From the NCBI RefSeq assembly GCF_020567375.1, contig NZ_JAJBZM010000002.1, positions 977,529 through 1,041,528 of the forward strand: a DNA stretch of 64,000 nucleotides, given 5' to 3'. Below are positions 16,518-23,638 of the stretch, piece after piece (positions within the stretch are counted from its first letter, which is position 1; every line of letters begins with the position of its first letter). The DNA comes from Janibacter melonis (GTDB lineage: Bacteria; Actinomycetota; Actinomycetes; Actinomycetales; Dermatophilaceae). Both the position numbers and the translations under genes were made by a program. Under the pieces are notes generated by a model, which saw only the letters and a list, made by a program, of their open reading frames with translations, ran no database searches and was not told the origin of the DNA.

Positions 16518-17251
16518 CGGGCCGCCTCGGGCACCGCGGCGATGACCTCCTGGGCCGTCGTGCGCAGCGGCGACAGGTCGGTGCCGGGGTCGGTGTGGGT
16601 GAGCGTGACGACGACGAAGGTGTTGCCGTCGCGCACCGCGAGCGTGTCGAGGTAGTACGTCTTCTGCTCGCCGCCGGCGGCGCTGGACTGCAGGCTCTTG
16701 CGGATCCCCAGGGACTGCTGGCCGACCGGCTCGACCTCCAGGGGCTCGGCCGAGATCCTCTCGTCGAGCTGGGCACCGGCCTGCTCGCCGTAGAAGGCGA
16801 AGGCCGAGCACTGCGGCAGCGCCTGCTCCGCCCGGTCGAGCAGCGCCGGGTCGAGCGGCTGCTCGTGGCTCTCGACGGTGATGCCGAGGACGCGCAGCGA
16901 CTCGCCGGACCCCGTCGTCGCCCCCGCCTCGGCGCGCCCGCTCTGCATCGCCTTCGCGTCGCGGCGGGGCTGCCCGAGCAGGAGGACGTCGATGCACTCG
17001 GCCGGGTCGGTCTTGCGCCACCGCGTCGGGGTGTCGTCGACCTGGCTGCGGTCCCACCCGGGCAGCGGCTCGGGGATCGTCCGCGCCGCCTGCTCGTCGT
17101 CGAGGACGTAGGGCTCGACCTGCCGGGGCGGGGTCGTCGTCGGCGAGGGTGAGTCCTCGCCGCCACCGACGAAGGGGAGGGACCCGCACCCGGCGAGCAG
17201 GAGCGAGGCGACGGCGATCGCGGCGGTGCCGCGCACAGGACGGGTGGTCAT
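16514..17251 (-). CDS. Lipoprotein paralogue 5 of a six-gene tandem family
   Basis: The 245-residue protein has a signal ending LLLAGC, then a Ser/Pro/Thr linker. Its domain carries the family cysteines in PAECIDVLLLGQ and LPQCSAFAFYG, the VGQQSLGIRK segment and the strand GNTFVVVTLTHTDP. A tryptophan in LPGWDRSQ precedes the first cysteine, as in several siblings. Start and stop overlap the neighbouring genes by four bases each, so it is translated in tight coupling. Its function is unknown; an exported ligand-binding or envelope-sensing role is a guess. Confidence 0.8.
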   Translation of the reverse strand: MTTRPVRGTAAIAVASLLLAGCGSLPFVGGGEDSPSPTTTPPRQVEPYVLDDEQAARTIPEPLPGWDRSQVDDTPTRWRKTDPAECIDVLLLGQPRRDAKAMQSGRAEAGATTGSGESLRVLGITVESHEQPLDPALLDRAEQALPQCSAFAFYGEQAGAQLDERISAEPLEVEPVGQQSLGIRKSLQSSAAGGEQKTYYLDTLAVRDGNTFVVVTLTHTDPGTDLSPLRTTAQEVIAAVPEAAR

Positions 17252-17949
17252 GACGTCTCCTCGAGCGAGGTGAGGATCGAGCGGGCGCCCTGGCGCAGCG
17301 CCTCGGTGTCGGGCGTGCTCGGGTCGGTCGAGGACGCCGCGACGACGACGTAGGTATGACCGACGGAGAAGCGCAGGGTGTCGATGTAGGAGTCGGGCCG
17401 CCCGGAGACGCCGGTGATGTGGTGGCGCACGGCGAAGGACCGGTCGCCGAAGGTCTCCATCGTCAGCGGCGTCGTCTCGTAGTCGGCGCCGTCGTAGGTC
17501 CACGTCGCGCAGCGCCCCAGCGCGGCGCCGGCCTCGTCGAAGGGCCCCGAGGGGAAGGGCTGCTCGAAGCTGCGCAGCTCGACGAAGGCGAGCTGGTCCC
17601 CCTTCGTGTAGTTCTCGCTCGTCCGTCCGGCGACAGAGCCCTGCGCCTCCTGCCACGCGGGTCCGCGCAGGATCATCGCGGCGCACTCGGGAGGGTCGAC
17701 GTTCTCGACGTCGTCGATCTCGCCGATCGTCGCGTCCCCGCGCGGCCCCCACCCCTGCCCGAGGTCCTCCGGGGCGGGCCGGGCGGCCTCGAGCTCACCG
17801 CGCGAGTACACCTGGTGCAGGCGGTCCTGCGGGGTGCTCGAGGACGCGGCGGAGGTGGTCGGCGCGCTCGTCGGGTCGTCGGAGGCGAAGGGGGAGCACC
17901 CCGCCGCCACGAGGGCGGCGGCGGCGACCACGAGCGCGCGACGAGACAT
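17248..17949 (-). CDS. Lipoprotein paralogue 4 of a six-gene tandem family
   Basis: The 233-residue protein starts MSRRALVVAAAALVAAGC, a lipoprotein signal with C18, followed by a Ser/Thr linker. Family cysteines are in PPECAAMILRG and LGRCATWTYDG; the sequence LGQGWGPRGD upstream supplies the conserved tryptophan, and GHTYVVVAASSTDPS is the late hydrophobic strand. It overlaps the downstream gene by four bases and follows the upstream stop by one base. The Thr/Tyr-rich region between the cysteines differs most from its siblings, suggesting diverged binding surfaces. Confidence 0.8.
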   Translation of the reverse strand: MSRRALVVAAAALVAAGCSPFASDDPTSAPTTSAASSSTPQDRLHQVYSRGELEAARPAPEDLGQGWGPRGDATIGEIDDVENVDPPECAAMILRGPAWQEAQGSVAGRTSENYTKGDQLAFVELRSFEQPFPSGPFDEAGAALGRCATWTYDGADYETTPLTMETFGDRSFAVRHHITGVSGRPDSYIDTLRFSVGHTYVVVAASSTDPSTPDTEALRQGARSILTSLEETS

Positions 17950-17950
17950 G

Positions 17951-18673
17951 TCAGCCCTGCGTGAGGTTGCGGTCGACGATGCCGGCCAGGGTGCTCGTCA
18001 GCCCGTCGACCCGCTCCGAGGAGGGCGCGACGTAGTAGACGACGGTGACCAGGGTGTGGCCGCGCTTGAAGGCGAGGTAGTCCGCGACCCCGCCCTTGCT
18101 CGGCGCCTCGGTGCTGTCGGTGATGGAGAAGCGGGTCGAGTACGTGCGCTCGCCGACCTGGGGCACCCCGAGGCCCTCGATCGTCACGGTGTCGACGACC
18201 TCGTCCTCGTCCTCGCCCTCGAAGGTCGTGAAGCGCTTCATCGGCGAGCACCGCCCGACGGCGCTGCCGGCCGCGGTGAAAAGCGAGTCGGGCACCTCGG
18301 TGTCGTAGCTGCGGATCGTCACGCTCGCGGAGCCGAACTTCGTCGCGTGCGTGTAGGAGCGCGTCACGTCGACGACCTCGCGCTCGTCGAGGGCCTTGCG
18401 CGCCGGGCCGGCGAAGTTGGCGTCGAGGCACCCGTCGGGCTCGGTGCGCTGCTCGGCGACCTCGGAGGCGGGTCGGCTGTCGATGGTGATCTCGGGCGGC
18501 AGGTCGCCGACGATCGGCAGGGCGAGCTCGGCGGCGGCCTCGTCGAGCTGACGGCCGCCGGGGTCCTGCGTCGTGCTCGGCGCCTCGGGCTCGGGGGCGA
18601 AGGGGCCCACGCAACCGCTCGCCGCGAGGACGAGCGCGGCGGTGCCCAGTGCCAGAGAGGCGCGACAGCTCAT
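17951..18673 (-). CDS. Lipoprotein paralogue 3 of a six-gene tandem family
   Basis: The 240-residue protein has the signal LVLAASGC and a short acidic linker. Cysteines lie in PDGCLDANFAG and VGRCSPMKRF. The segment VGERTYSTRFSITDS and the strand GHTLVTVVYYVAPSSE match positions in the other members. Its ATG shares one base with the TGA of the preceding gene. Compared with siblings it has lost the tryptophan before the first cysteine. It is expected to be anchored to the outer face of the cytoplasmic membrane by its lipid. Confidence 0.8.
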   Translation of the reverse strand: MSCRASLALGTAALVLAASGCVGPFAPEPEAPSTTQDPGGRQLDEAAAELALPIVGDLPPEITIDSRPASEVAEQRTEPDGCLDANFAGPARKALDEREVVDVTRSYTHATKFGSASVTIRSYDTEVPDSLFTAAGSAVGRCSPMKRFTTFEGEDEDEVVDTVTIEGLGVPQVGERTYSTRFSITDSTEAPSKGGVADYLAFKRGHTLVTVVYYVAPSSERVDGLTSTLAGIVDRNLTQG

Positions 18674-19395
18674 CAGAAGCCCGGCGAGACGCTCGAGGAC
18701 TCCTGCGAGCCGCTCGCCTCGCGGGGGCCGTCGCGCAGGTTGGACTCGGTGGCCTTCGCCGCGGTCTCGAGACCGCCGGTGCGCACCGAGTCGCCGCCCT
18801 CGTGCGTCTCGATGACCTGGACGATCGCGGAACCGACGCTGAAGAAGACGCGCTCGACGACCTTGTCGGTGCCCTTCTCGCGCATCCGTACGCGGAAGGT
18901 GCGGTCGCCGTAGGTGGGACCGGTGGAGGCCTCGGCGAGGTAGGTCGTCGAGCCCCTCTCCGTCACCTGCTGGTACTCGCCGCACTGCTCGAGCGCGTCG
19001 CCCATCGAGGTGAAGACCTCGTCGGGCACCGCGGTGCGATAGCTCGTGATCTTCACGCCGATCCCGCCGTCGTCCTCGCCGGGCAGGAAGATGCGCCGGG
19101 CAGCACCCGTGCGCTCGGTGCGCAGGTCCTCGCCGACCCGGCCGGACAGGAGCATGTCGCTGCAGACCTTCGGCAGCGTCGTCAGCTCGTCGGCGGCGTC
19201 GGGGTCGCCGTCGGAGGCGACCCACTGGCCGGGCACCTGGCCCTCGCCGGGCAGGTAGCGCTGGACCTGCTCGTCGTCGAGCGAGGACAGGGTGGGCGTC
19301 GAGCTCGTCGGCTCCGGGGTGGGGGAGTCCTCGCCGCCGCAGGCGGTCGTGAGCAGGAGCAGGGCGGCGGTGGCCGCGACGACGGGTGTCCTCAT
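18673..19395 (-). CDS. Lipoprotein paralogue 2 of a six-gene tandem family
   Basis: The 240-residue protein carries the signal LLLLTTAC, a Thr/Pro/Ser linker, GQWVASDGD with the conserved tryptophan, and cysteines in PKVCSDMLLSG and LEQCGEYQQ. Its C-terminal tail is extended and Ser-rich (ASGSQESSSVSPG), unlike its siblings. The late strand is SAIVQVIETHEGGD. Its start overlaps the stop of the first gene in the array by four bases. No enzymatic motif is visible. Confidence 0.8.
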   Translation of the reverse strand: MRTPVVAATAALLLLTTACGGEDSPTPEPTSSTPTLSSLDDEQVQRYLPGEGQVPGQWVASDGDPDAADELTTLPKVCSDMLLSGRVGEDLRTERTGAARRIFLPGEDDGGIGVKITSYRTAVPDEVFTSMGDALEQCGEYQQVTERGSTTYLAEASTGPTYGDRTFRVRMREKGTDKVVERVFFSVGSAIVQVIETHEGGDSVRTGGLETAAKATESNLRDGPREASGSQESSSVSPGF

Positions 19396-20117
19396 GACGA
19401 CATCCTCTTCAGGGTGGTCCGGGCGACGTCCCGCAGGAGCGGGCCGGGGTCGGATCGGTCACCGACGTAGTTGACGACGACATAGCTGTGGCCGGAGAGC
19501 ACGGTGACCCGGTTGAGCGTCGAGCCGCTGCCGCTCACGGTGGCCAGCCCCATGCTGCGGTCGCCGACGGCGGGCACCTGCAGCCCGCGGGTCTCCTGGC
19601 TCTGGGTCTGGCCGTCGCTGTAGACGAGGTCGTAGGTCGAGCAGCGGCCCATCGCGTCGCCGGCGACGGTGAGCAGCGAGACGGGCACCGGCTCGTCGAA
19701 GGAGTAGACAAAGACGGCGAGGTAGTCGGCGTCGGTCCCGTCGGTGACGTAGTCGTGCTTGGCCTCGGCGACGCGGTGCTCCTTCGCGAAGGCCTTGGCC
19801 TGCTCGCCCTGGAGGAAGAGGTCGCCGCAGCTCGTCGGGTCGTAGGAGATCGTGCTGGGCACGACGCGGTTGTCGACCCACCCGTCGCCGATCTCCTTCG
19901 CCGGCGGCAGGGCCTTGCGCACCTGGGCGGGGGTGAGCTTGCGCTGCTCGGGCTTGGTGATCTCGGGCTGGGTCTCGGCGGCGGAGGAGGTCGCGGGCGG
20001 CGGTGCCGCGCTCGTCGAGCTCGACGACGAGCCGCCCCCGGGCATGCAGGCGGACACGGACAGGACGGCTGCCGCGCTCACCCCTGCCCGCACGAGACCC
20101 CGTGCCGTTGCGCTCAT
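19392..20117 (-). CDS. Lipoprotein paralogue 1, promoter-proximal gene of a six-gene tandem family
   Basis: The 241-residue product has the signal AAVLSVSAC, a long Ser/Ala/Pro linker, GDGWVDNRV with the conserved tryptophan, and the cysteines in PTSCGDLFLQG and MGRCSTYDLV. VGDRSMGLATV and the strand GHSYVVVNYVGDRSDPGPLL are closest to the last gene of the array (HTLLVVVHRGDVDDPGALL), so the first and sixth genes may be each other's nearest relatives. It leads the operon; the promoter should lie in the 92 bases before the divergent gene at 20210. Confidence 0.82.
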   Translation of the reverse strand: MSATARGLVRAGVSAAAVLSVSACMPGGGSSSSSTSAAPPPATSSAAETQPEITKPEQRKLTPAQVRKALPPAKEIGDGWVDNRVVPSTISYDPTSCGDLFLQGEQAKAFAKEHRVAEAKHDYVTDGTDADYLAVFVYSFDEPVPVSLLTVAGDAMGRCSTYDLVYSDGQTQSQETRGLQVPAVGDRSMGLATVSGSGSTLNRVTVLSGHSYVVVNYVGDRSDPGPLLRDVARTTLKRMSS

Positions 20118-20209
20118 CGCGGCCCACGATACGTGGCTCCGGGCGACGGGGGCCGGGCGCGTGCCTATCCTGCGGGGAGGACGAGACGACGAAGGGGGGA
20201 CGAGCCCGT
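20118..20209. promoter_or_regulatory. Divergent promoter region of the lipoprotein array
   Basis: On the plus strand TATCCT at 20165-20170 is a plausible -10 with a 39-base leader; GGGGAGGACGAG follows but is too distant for the ATG at 20210. On the minus strand the TATCGTGGGCCGCG stretch just ahead of the ATG at 20117 offers a -10-like TATCGT. No operator palindrome was found. Confidence 0.3.
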
Positions 20210-21049
20210 ATGCGCGAGCGCACCACGACGTGGGACCGACGCTCCCTCCTGCTCGCCGGCGCGCTCGCGCCGCTCGCCGCGTGCGCGGGCGAGCCGGAGC
20301 CGCTGCAGCGCTCCGGCAGCGCGTCCACCCCCACGCCGTCGGGCCCCGGGTCGGCGTCGTCGGGCAGTTCGACGCCGAGCCCCAGGTCGAGCTCCACGAC
20401 GACCTCCACGGCCGCCTCGGGCCGGCTCGAGCGGGTGGACCTGCCGGCGCTGGACGACCTCGCCGGCCGGTGGGCCGCCTACGCCGCGGTCTGGGTCGGG
20501 GGCGAGTTCTCCTCCGACGGGGGCCCGTCGGCGGACGACGGCGACTGGCTCTACGAGGACATGTTCGGGCAGTGGGGCTTCCTCACCCGCTTCGCCGACG
20601 GACGGGCGGTGATGGTCGGCTCGGCCCAGCCGGAGCGGGTGCGGCCCGCGGCGGAGGAGCGCGAGGCCCGCGCCGCGATGCTCGCCGGCGCCCCGTCGTG
20701 GTGGGCCGTCGGGCTGCAGCCGATCGACCCCGCGACGGCGGTCCACTACGTCTGCGGGTTCGAGGCCGGCCGGTGGCGTCAGGTCGCGGGGGTCTCCGAG
20801 CGCGCGAGCGGCATCACCTCGCTCAACTTCGTCCTGCGCACCGAGCGCCAGGTCGTCGACGAGATGGTCCTCATGGCCAACACCGGCGTCGCCGACCGCC
20901 CGGCCACCGCGAAGTCCGCTGCCCGCGCGCTCGTGCGCTCCGGCAGCAAGGCCACCGCCGCCCAGGTCGCCGCCGTGGGGTCCGACATCCGCGACGCGAA
21001 GGCCGGCGCTGCCGCTGCCGCCCTCTTCGCCGCCCCCGGCCGCCACTAG
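20210..21049 (+). CDS. Exported hypothetical protein with Tat/lipoprotein signal
   Basis: The 279-residue protein begins with a twin arginine (TWDRRSLLLAG) and a hydrophobic core ending PLAACAG, so it looks like a Tat-exported lipoprotein. A Ser/Thr/Pro linker of about 45 residues leads to an unrecognised globular domain with many Trp and Gly (DLAGRWAAYAAVWVGGEFSS, MFGQWGFLTRF, APSWWAVGLQP) and a helical Ala-rich C-terminus. It is divergent from the six-lipoprotein array and might share its control. ATG at 20210 is chosen because it precedes the twin arginine. Confidence 0.75.
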   Translation: MRERTTTWDRRSLLLAGALAPLAACAGEPEPLQRSGSASTPTPSGPGSASSGSSTPSPRSSSTTTSTAASGRLERVDLPALDDLAGRWAAYAAVWVGGEFSSDGGPSADDGDWLYEDMFGQWGFLTRFADGRAVMVGSAQPERVRPAAEEREARAAMLAGAPSWWAVGLQPIDPATAVHYVCGFEAGRWRQVAGVSERASGITSLNFVLRTERQVVDEMVLMANTGVADRPATAKSAARALVRSGSKATAAQVAAVGSDIRDAKAGAAAAALFAAPGRH

Positions 21050-21070
21050 CTCCCGCCCCCGTCGGCTCCC

Positions 21071-21123
21071 GGTGAGCGCGAATCGCCGCTACGTCGGCGA
21101 CGTCACGGCGATTCGCGCTCACC
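21071..21123. terminator. Large perfect hairpin between convergent genes
   Basis: GGTGAGCGCGAATCGCCG at 21071-21088 pairs perfectly over 18 bases with 21106-21123. The 17-base middle itself contains ACGTC-GGC-GACGT, so after a 2x2 mismatch the stem continues for five more pairs. There is no T-tract. It lies between the stops at 21049 and 21133 and could end transcription from both sides, or be a mobile palindromic element; a similarly built hairpin is at 34856. Confidence 0.65.
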
Positions 21124-21132
21124 CTGTGCGGG

Positions 21133-21342
21133 TCAGGACCTCTTCGTCAGCGCGCTGCCCTTGTGCGCCGCGGTGGCGCCGGTCTTCTCGGACTTCACGA
21201 CGTAGGCCGGCTCGTCCGCGCTCGCGGTGAACTTCTGCCCGTCGTGCTGGAAGTCCTTCGTCTTCTTCTCCACGACGGTGCCGTGGGTGGTGCCCTGCGA
21301 GGTCTTCCAGCTGACCTCGTCGCCTGTCGAGTAGTCGCTCAT
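21133..21342 (-). CDS. Small HVA1/TUDOR-like (DUF2945) protein
   Basis: This 69-residue protein (MSDYSTGDEVSWKTSQGTTH) matches the small bacterial proteins of the hypervirulence-associated TUDOR family (DUF2945): a KxGDxVxW start, then TTHGTVVEKKTKDF, a charged middle and a VKSEKTGATAAHKGSAL strand-turn region. It is predicted to be a compact beta barrel of one domain, cytoplasmic, with no catalytic residues. The function of bacterial members is not established. It is monocistronic and flanked by the hairpin at 21071 and the protease gene. Confidence 0.75.
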   Translation of the reverse strand: MSDYSTGDEVSWKTSQGTTHGTVVEKKTKDFQHDGQKFTASADEPAYVVKSEKTGATAAHKGSALTKRS

Positions 21343-21417
21343 GGGCTCATCGTGCCCATCGACGACGCCGAAGGGGGCGACCCGGGTACCCCCCGGTCCG
21401 CCCCCTTCGCGACGGCC

Positions 21418-22635
21418 TCACATCCGGTCGATGGTCACCCCGTAGTAGCTCGCCGCGTCGACGACGGGCTGGTAGAAGCTGTACGACCCGGCGCTGTAGC
21501 CGCGGTTGTAGCCGCAGTCCACCCCGACGGGACCGCCGGAGGTCATGCCCTGGGCGAGGTTGCCGACGCCGATGTAGGCGCCGCCGGAGTCGCCGCCCTC
21601 GGTGCACACGCTCGCCTCGGCGAGGCCGGAGGTCACGGTGCCGCCGTAGTTGACGGTGCGGTTGTAGGCCGTGATCGTCCCGCAGGTCCAGCCGGTGGTG
21701 TTGCCCGCCTTGCAGATCTCGGTGCCGACGGCGTTCTTGCTCATGCCCTTGACGGCGTAGTAGCCCGAGTGCCCGCGGCTGTCGACCTGCGGCACGCCGC
21801 GGTCCTCGGAGTCGATGTCCATGAGGCCCATGTCGACGCTGGAGGAGCCGGTGCGGAAGCGCGAGCTCGTGCCCTTGCCGATGTGGGTGCCGTTGGCGTC
21901 GTAGATGTCGGGCAGACCCTCGACGCAGTGACCGGCCGTGAGCAGCACGTTGTTGCCGCTCGCGGTCTTGCCCGGGTAGCCCAGCGAGCAGTTCGTGCCC
22001 GGCACGAGATCCATGATCCGGCCGGGGTAGACGTCCGCCTGGGTCGACAGGGTGTCGCCCTGGGTGACGGTCACGCCGGGCGTCGCGGCCAGCTGACGGC
22101 GCACCGCAGCGCTCGCGCCGGGGGCCAGGCGCACCGAGACCGTGCCCGTCGTGACGTCCGAGCCGATGCTCGAGATCTCGTCCTTGGCCGAGCCGAGACC
22201 GCGCAGGATCGTCGCGGCGCGGGCGTCGAGCTCGCTCTGGCCGGCGGCCCGCGAGGGGACGAGCCCCGCCGTGCGGGCGGCCGAGGCGTCCGCGTCGGAG
22301 CCCACGACGACGACGAGCCGCTCGCCCTTGAAGTACGCGCCGTCGACGTCGACGCCCCGCTTCTCCAGCGCCCGCATCGCGGCCTGACGCTCGTGCTTGG
22401 CGTCGAGGTAGGACTGCGCCTTCGCGCGGCTCACGCCGTCGCGCGCCATGACGAAGTCGACGAGGACGTCCTCCTCGGCGCCGGGGAAGGGGGCGGACGG
22501 CGTGGTGGGTGCCTCGACGGCCGTGGGGGCGGCCTGCGTCGTGGGCAGCGCGGTCAGACCCAGGGCCGCGGTGGCGGCGAGGGCGAGAGCGGCGCGGCCC
22601 AGCGGGCGGGGGGTGTGCGACAGGCGGATCGACAT
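21418..22635 (-). CDS. Secreted S1-family serine protease (streptogrisin/alpha-lytic type) with prodomain
   Basis: The 405-residue preproprotein has a signal peptide ending near TTQAAP, a pro-region at about 45-200 that acts as folding catalyst in this family, and a mature chymotrypsin-like domain. The triad is intact: H236 in TAGHC, D268 in SSVDMGLMD and S350 in GGDSGGAY. Six cysteines in the mature part (216/237, 308/318, 344/374) fit the three disulfides of this family. It degrades extracellular protein. The ATG at 22635 follows AGGAGAA with good spacing. Genes on both sides are unrelated. Confidence 0.92.
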   Translation of the reverse strand: MSIRLSHTPRPLGRAALALAATAALGLTALPTTQAAPTAVEAPTTPSAPFPGAEEDVLVDFVMARDGVSRAKAQSYLDAKHERQAAMRALEKRGVDVDGAYFKGERLVVVVGSDADASAARTAGLVPSRAAGQSELDARAATILRGLGSAKDEISSIGSDVTTGTVSVRLAPGASAAVRRQLAATPGVTVTQGDTLSTQADVYPGRIMDLVPGTNCSLGYPGKTASGNNVLLTAGHCVEGLPDIYDANGTHIGKGTSSRFRTGSSSVDMGLMDIDSEDRGVPQVDSRGHSGYYAVKGMSKNAVGTEICKAGNTTGWTCGTITAYNRTVNYGGTVTSGLAEASVCTEGGDSGGAYIGVGNLAQGMTSGGPVGVDCGYNRGYSAGSYSFYQPVVDAASYYGVTIDRM

Positions 22636-22845
22636 CGGTGGTTCTCCTGGTGTCGTGGCCGGGTCCCGGCCGGGAGCCGCGGACGAAGGGGGTGCCGCGG
22701 CGCCCCGAACTCTGGCGGCCCCCCGGGCCCGGCGGTAGTGCGCCTGACCCGATCCGTACCTGGCGGAACAGGTCTTGACCTGGGGCAGCACCTGCCGTGG
22801 TCTGACGGGGGTGTCCACGGGGTGGGCACCTGACCACCCCCTGAC
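22636..22845. promoter_or_regulatory. Upstream region of the S1 protease gene
   Basis: No gene is visible. For the minus-strand protease a TACGGAT -10-like element lies at 22758-22752. Just upstream sits the palindrome CAGGTC-TT-GACCTG at 22769-22782, with further ACCTG copies at 22756, 22779 and 22792, which looks like a cluster of binding sites for a regulator. A CGAAGGGGG motif occurs at about 22683. Confidence 0.4.
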
Positions 22846-22897
22846 TTGCACCGCCCGAGACGAATCACCTAGTCTGGAATCGTTCCAAAGAAGGAAC
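22846..22897 (+). promoter_or_regulatory. ahpC promoter with Fur-family (PerR/FurA-like) operator
   Basis: TTGCAC at 22846-22851 and TAGTCT at 22870-22875 are 18 bases apart. Immediately after the -10 is the near-perfect palindrome TGGAAT-C-GTTCCA (22875-22887), overlapping a second inverted repeat GTTCC-AAAGAA-GGAAC (22882-22897). The 6-1-6 form resembles sites bound by peroxide-sensing Fur-family repressors. The position over the transcription start suggests repression relieved by peroxide. An OxyR-type site is the alternative. Confidence 0.55.
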
Positions 22898-22949
22898 GGA
22901 TCCGGACAGGGTCCACCCCCTCACCCCCCATCGTCAGGAGCACATTCGC

Positions 22950-23513
22950 ATGTCGCTGATCAACACCCAGGTCAAGCCCTTCGAGGCCACCGGCTACGTC
23001 AACGGTGAGTTCAAGGACTTCTCCAGCCAGGACATCGCTGGCAAGTGGGCGATCTTCTTCTTCTACCCGGCCGACTTCACCTTCGTGTGCCCGACCGAGC
23101 TCGGCGACCTCGCGGACTACTACGACGAGCTGAAGGGCCTCGGGGTCGAGGTCTTCTCGGTCTCCACCGACACGCACTTCACGCACAAGGCGTGGCACGA
23201 GACCTCCGAGACCATCGGCAAGATCGGCTACCCGATGCTCGGCGACCCGACCGGCCGCATCTCCCGCGGCTTCGAGATCCTCCGCGAGGACGAGGGCCTG
23301 GCCAACCGTGGCACCTTCCTCGTCGACCCGGACGGCGTCATCCAGTTCGCCGAGGTCACCGCCGAGGGCATCGGCCGCAACGCCTCCGAGCTCGTCCGCA
23401 AGGTCAAGGCCGCCCAGTACGTGCGCAACAACCCGGGCCAGGTCTGCCCCGCCAAGTGGGAGGAGGGTGCTGACACCCTCACCCCGGGCCTGGACCTCGT
23501 CGGCAAGATCTGA
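22950..23513 (+). CDS. ahpC: Alkyl hydroperoxide reductase peroxidase subunit
   Basis: The 187-residue product is a typical 2-Cys peroxiredoxin of the E. coli AhpC type: peroxidatic C47 in FTFVCPTE, resolving C166 in [11 protein letters not shown], and the full C-terminal tail that makes the enzyme sensitive to overoxidation. It reduces hydrogen peroxide and organic peroxides and is recycled by AhpF, encoded 126 bases downstream. AGGAGC precedes the ATG. Actinobacteria often use AhpD as partner; here the AhpF type is present instead. Confidence 0.96.
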   Translation: MSLINTQVKPFEATGYVNGEFKDFSSQDIAGKWAIFFFYPADFTFVCPTELGDLADYYDELKGLGVEVFSVSTDTHFTHKAWHETSETIGKIGYPMLGDPTGRISRGFEILREDEGLANRGTFLVDPDGVIQFAEVTAEGIGRNASELVRKVKAAQYVRNNPGQVCPAKWEEGADTLTPGLDLVGKI

Positions 23514-23538
23514 TCCACCCCTCCTGACGCCGTGCCCC

Positions 23539-23570
23539 GGCCCGGGGACCACCCCTGAGGTCCCCGGGCC
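23539..23570 (+). terminator. Hairpin between ahpC and ahpF
   Basis: GGCCCGGGGACC at 23539-23550 pairs perfectly with 23559-23570 around an eight-base loop. No U-tract follows. It may stop part of the transcripts after ahpC so that the peroxidase is made in excess of its reductase. Confidence 0.7.
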
Positions 23571-23638
23571 GTGGCCACGGCGCCGCTGCACCCCCCTTCG
23601 CACCACCCGCACCGCTACCGCTCGAGGAGTCCCCACCT

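Noticed and set aside
15828-17189. Single long minus-strand protein covering lipoproteins five and six
   Set aside because: The part upstream of 16517 is a frame-shifted shadow of the neighbouring lipoprotein gene; the lipoprotein signal at 16517 marks the true start.
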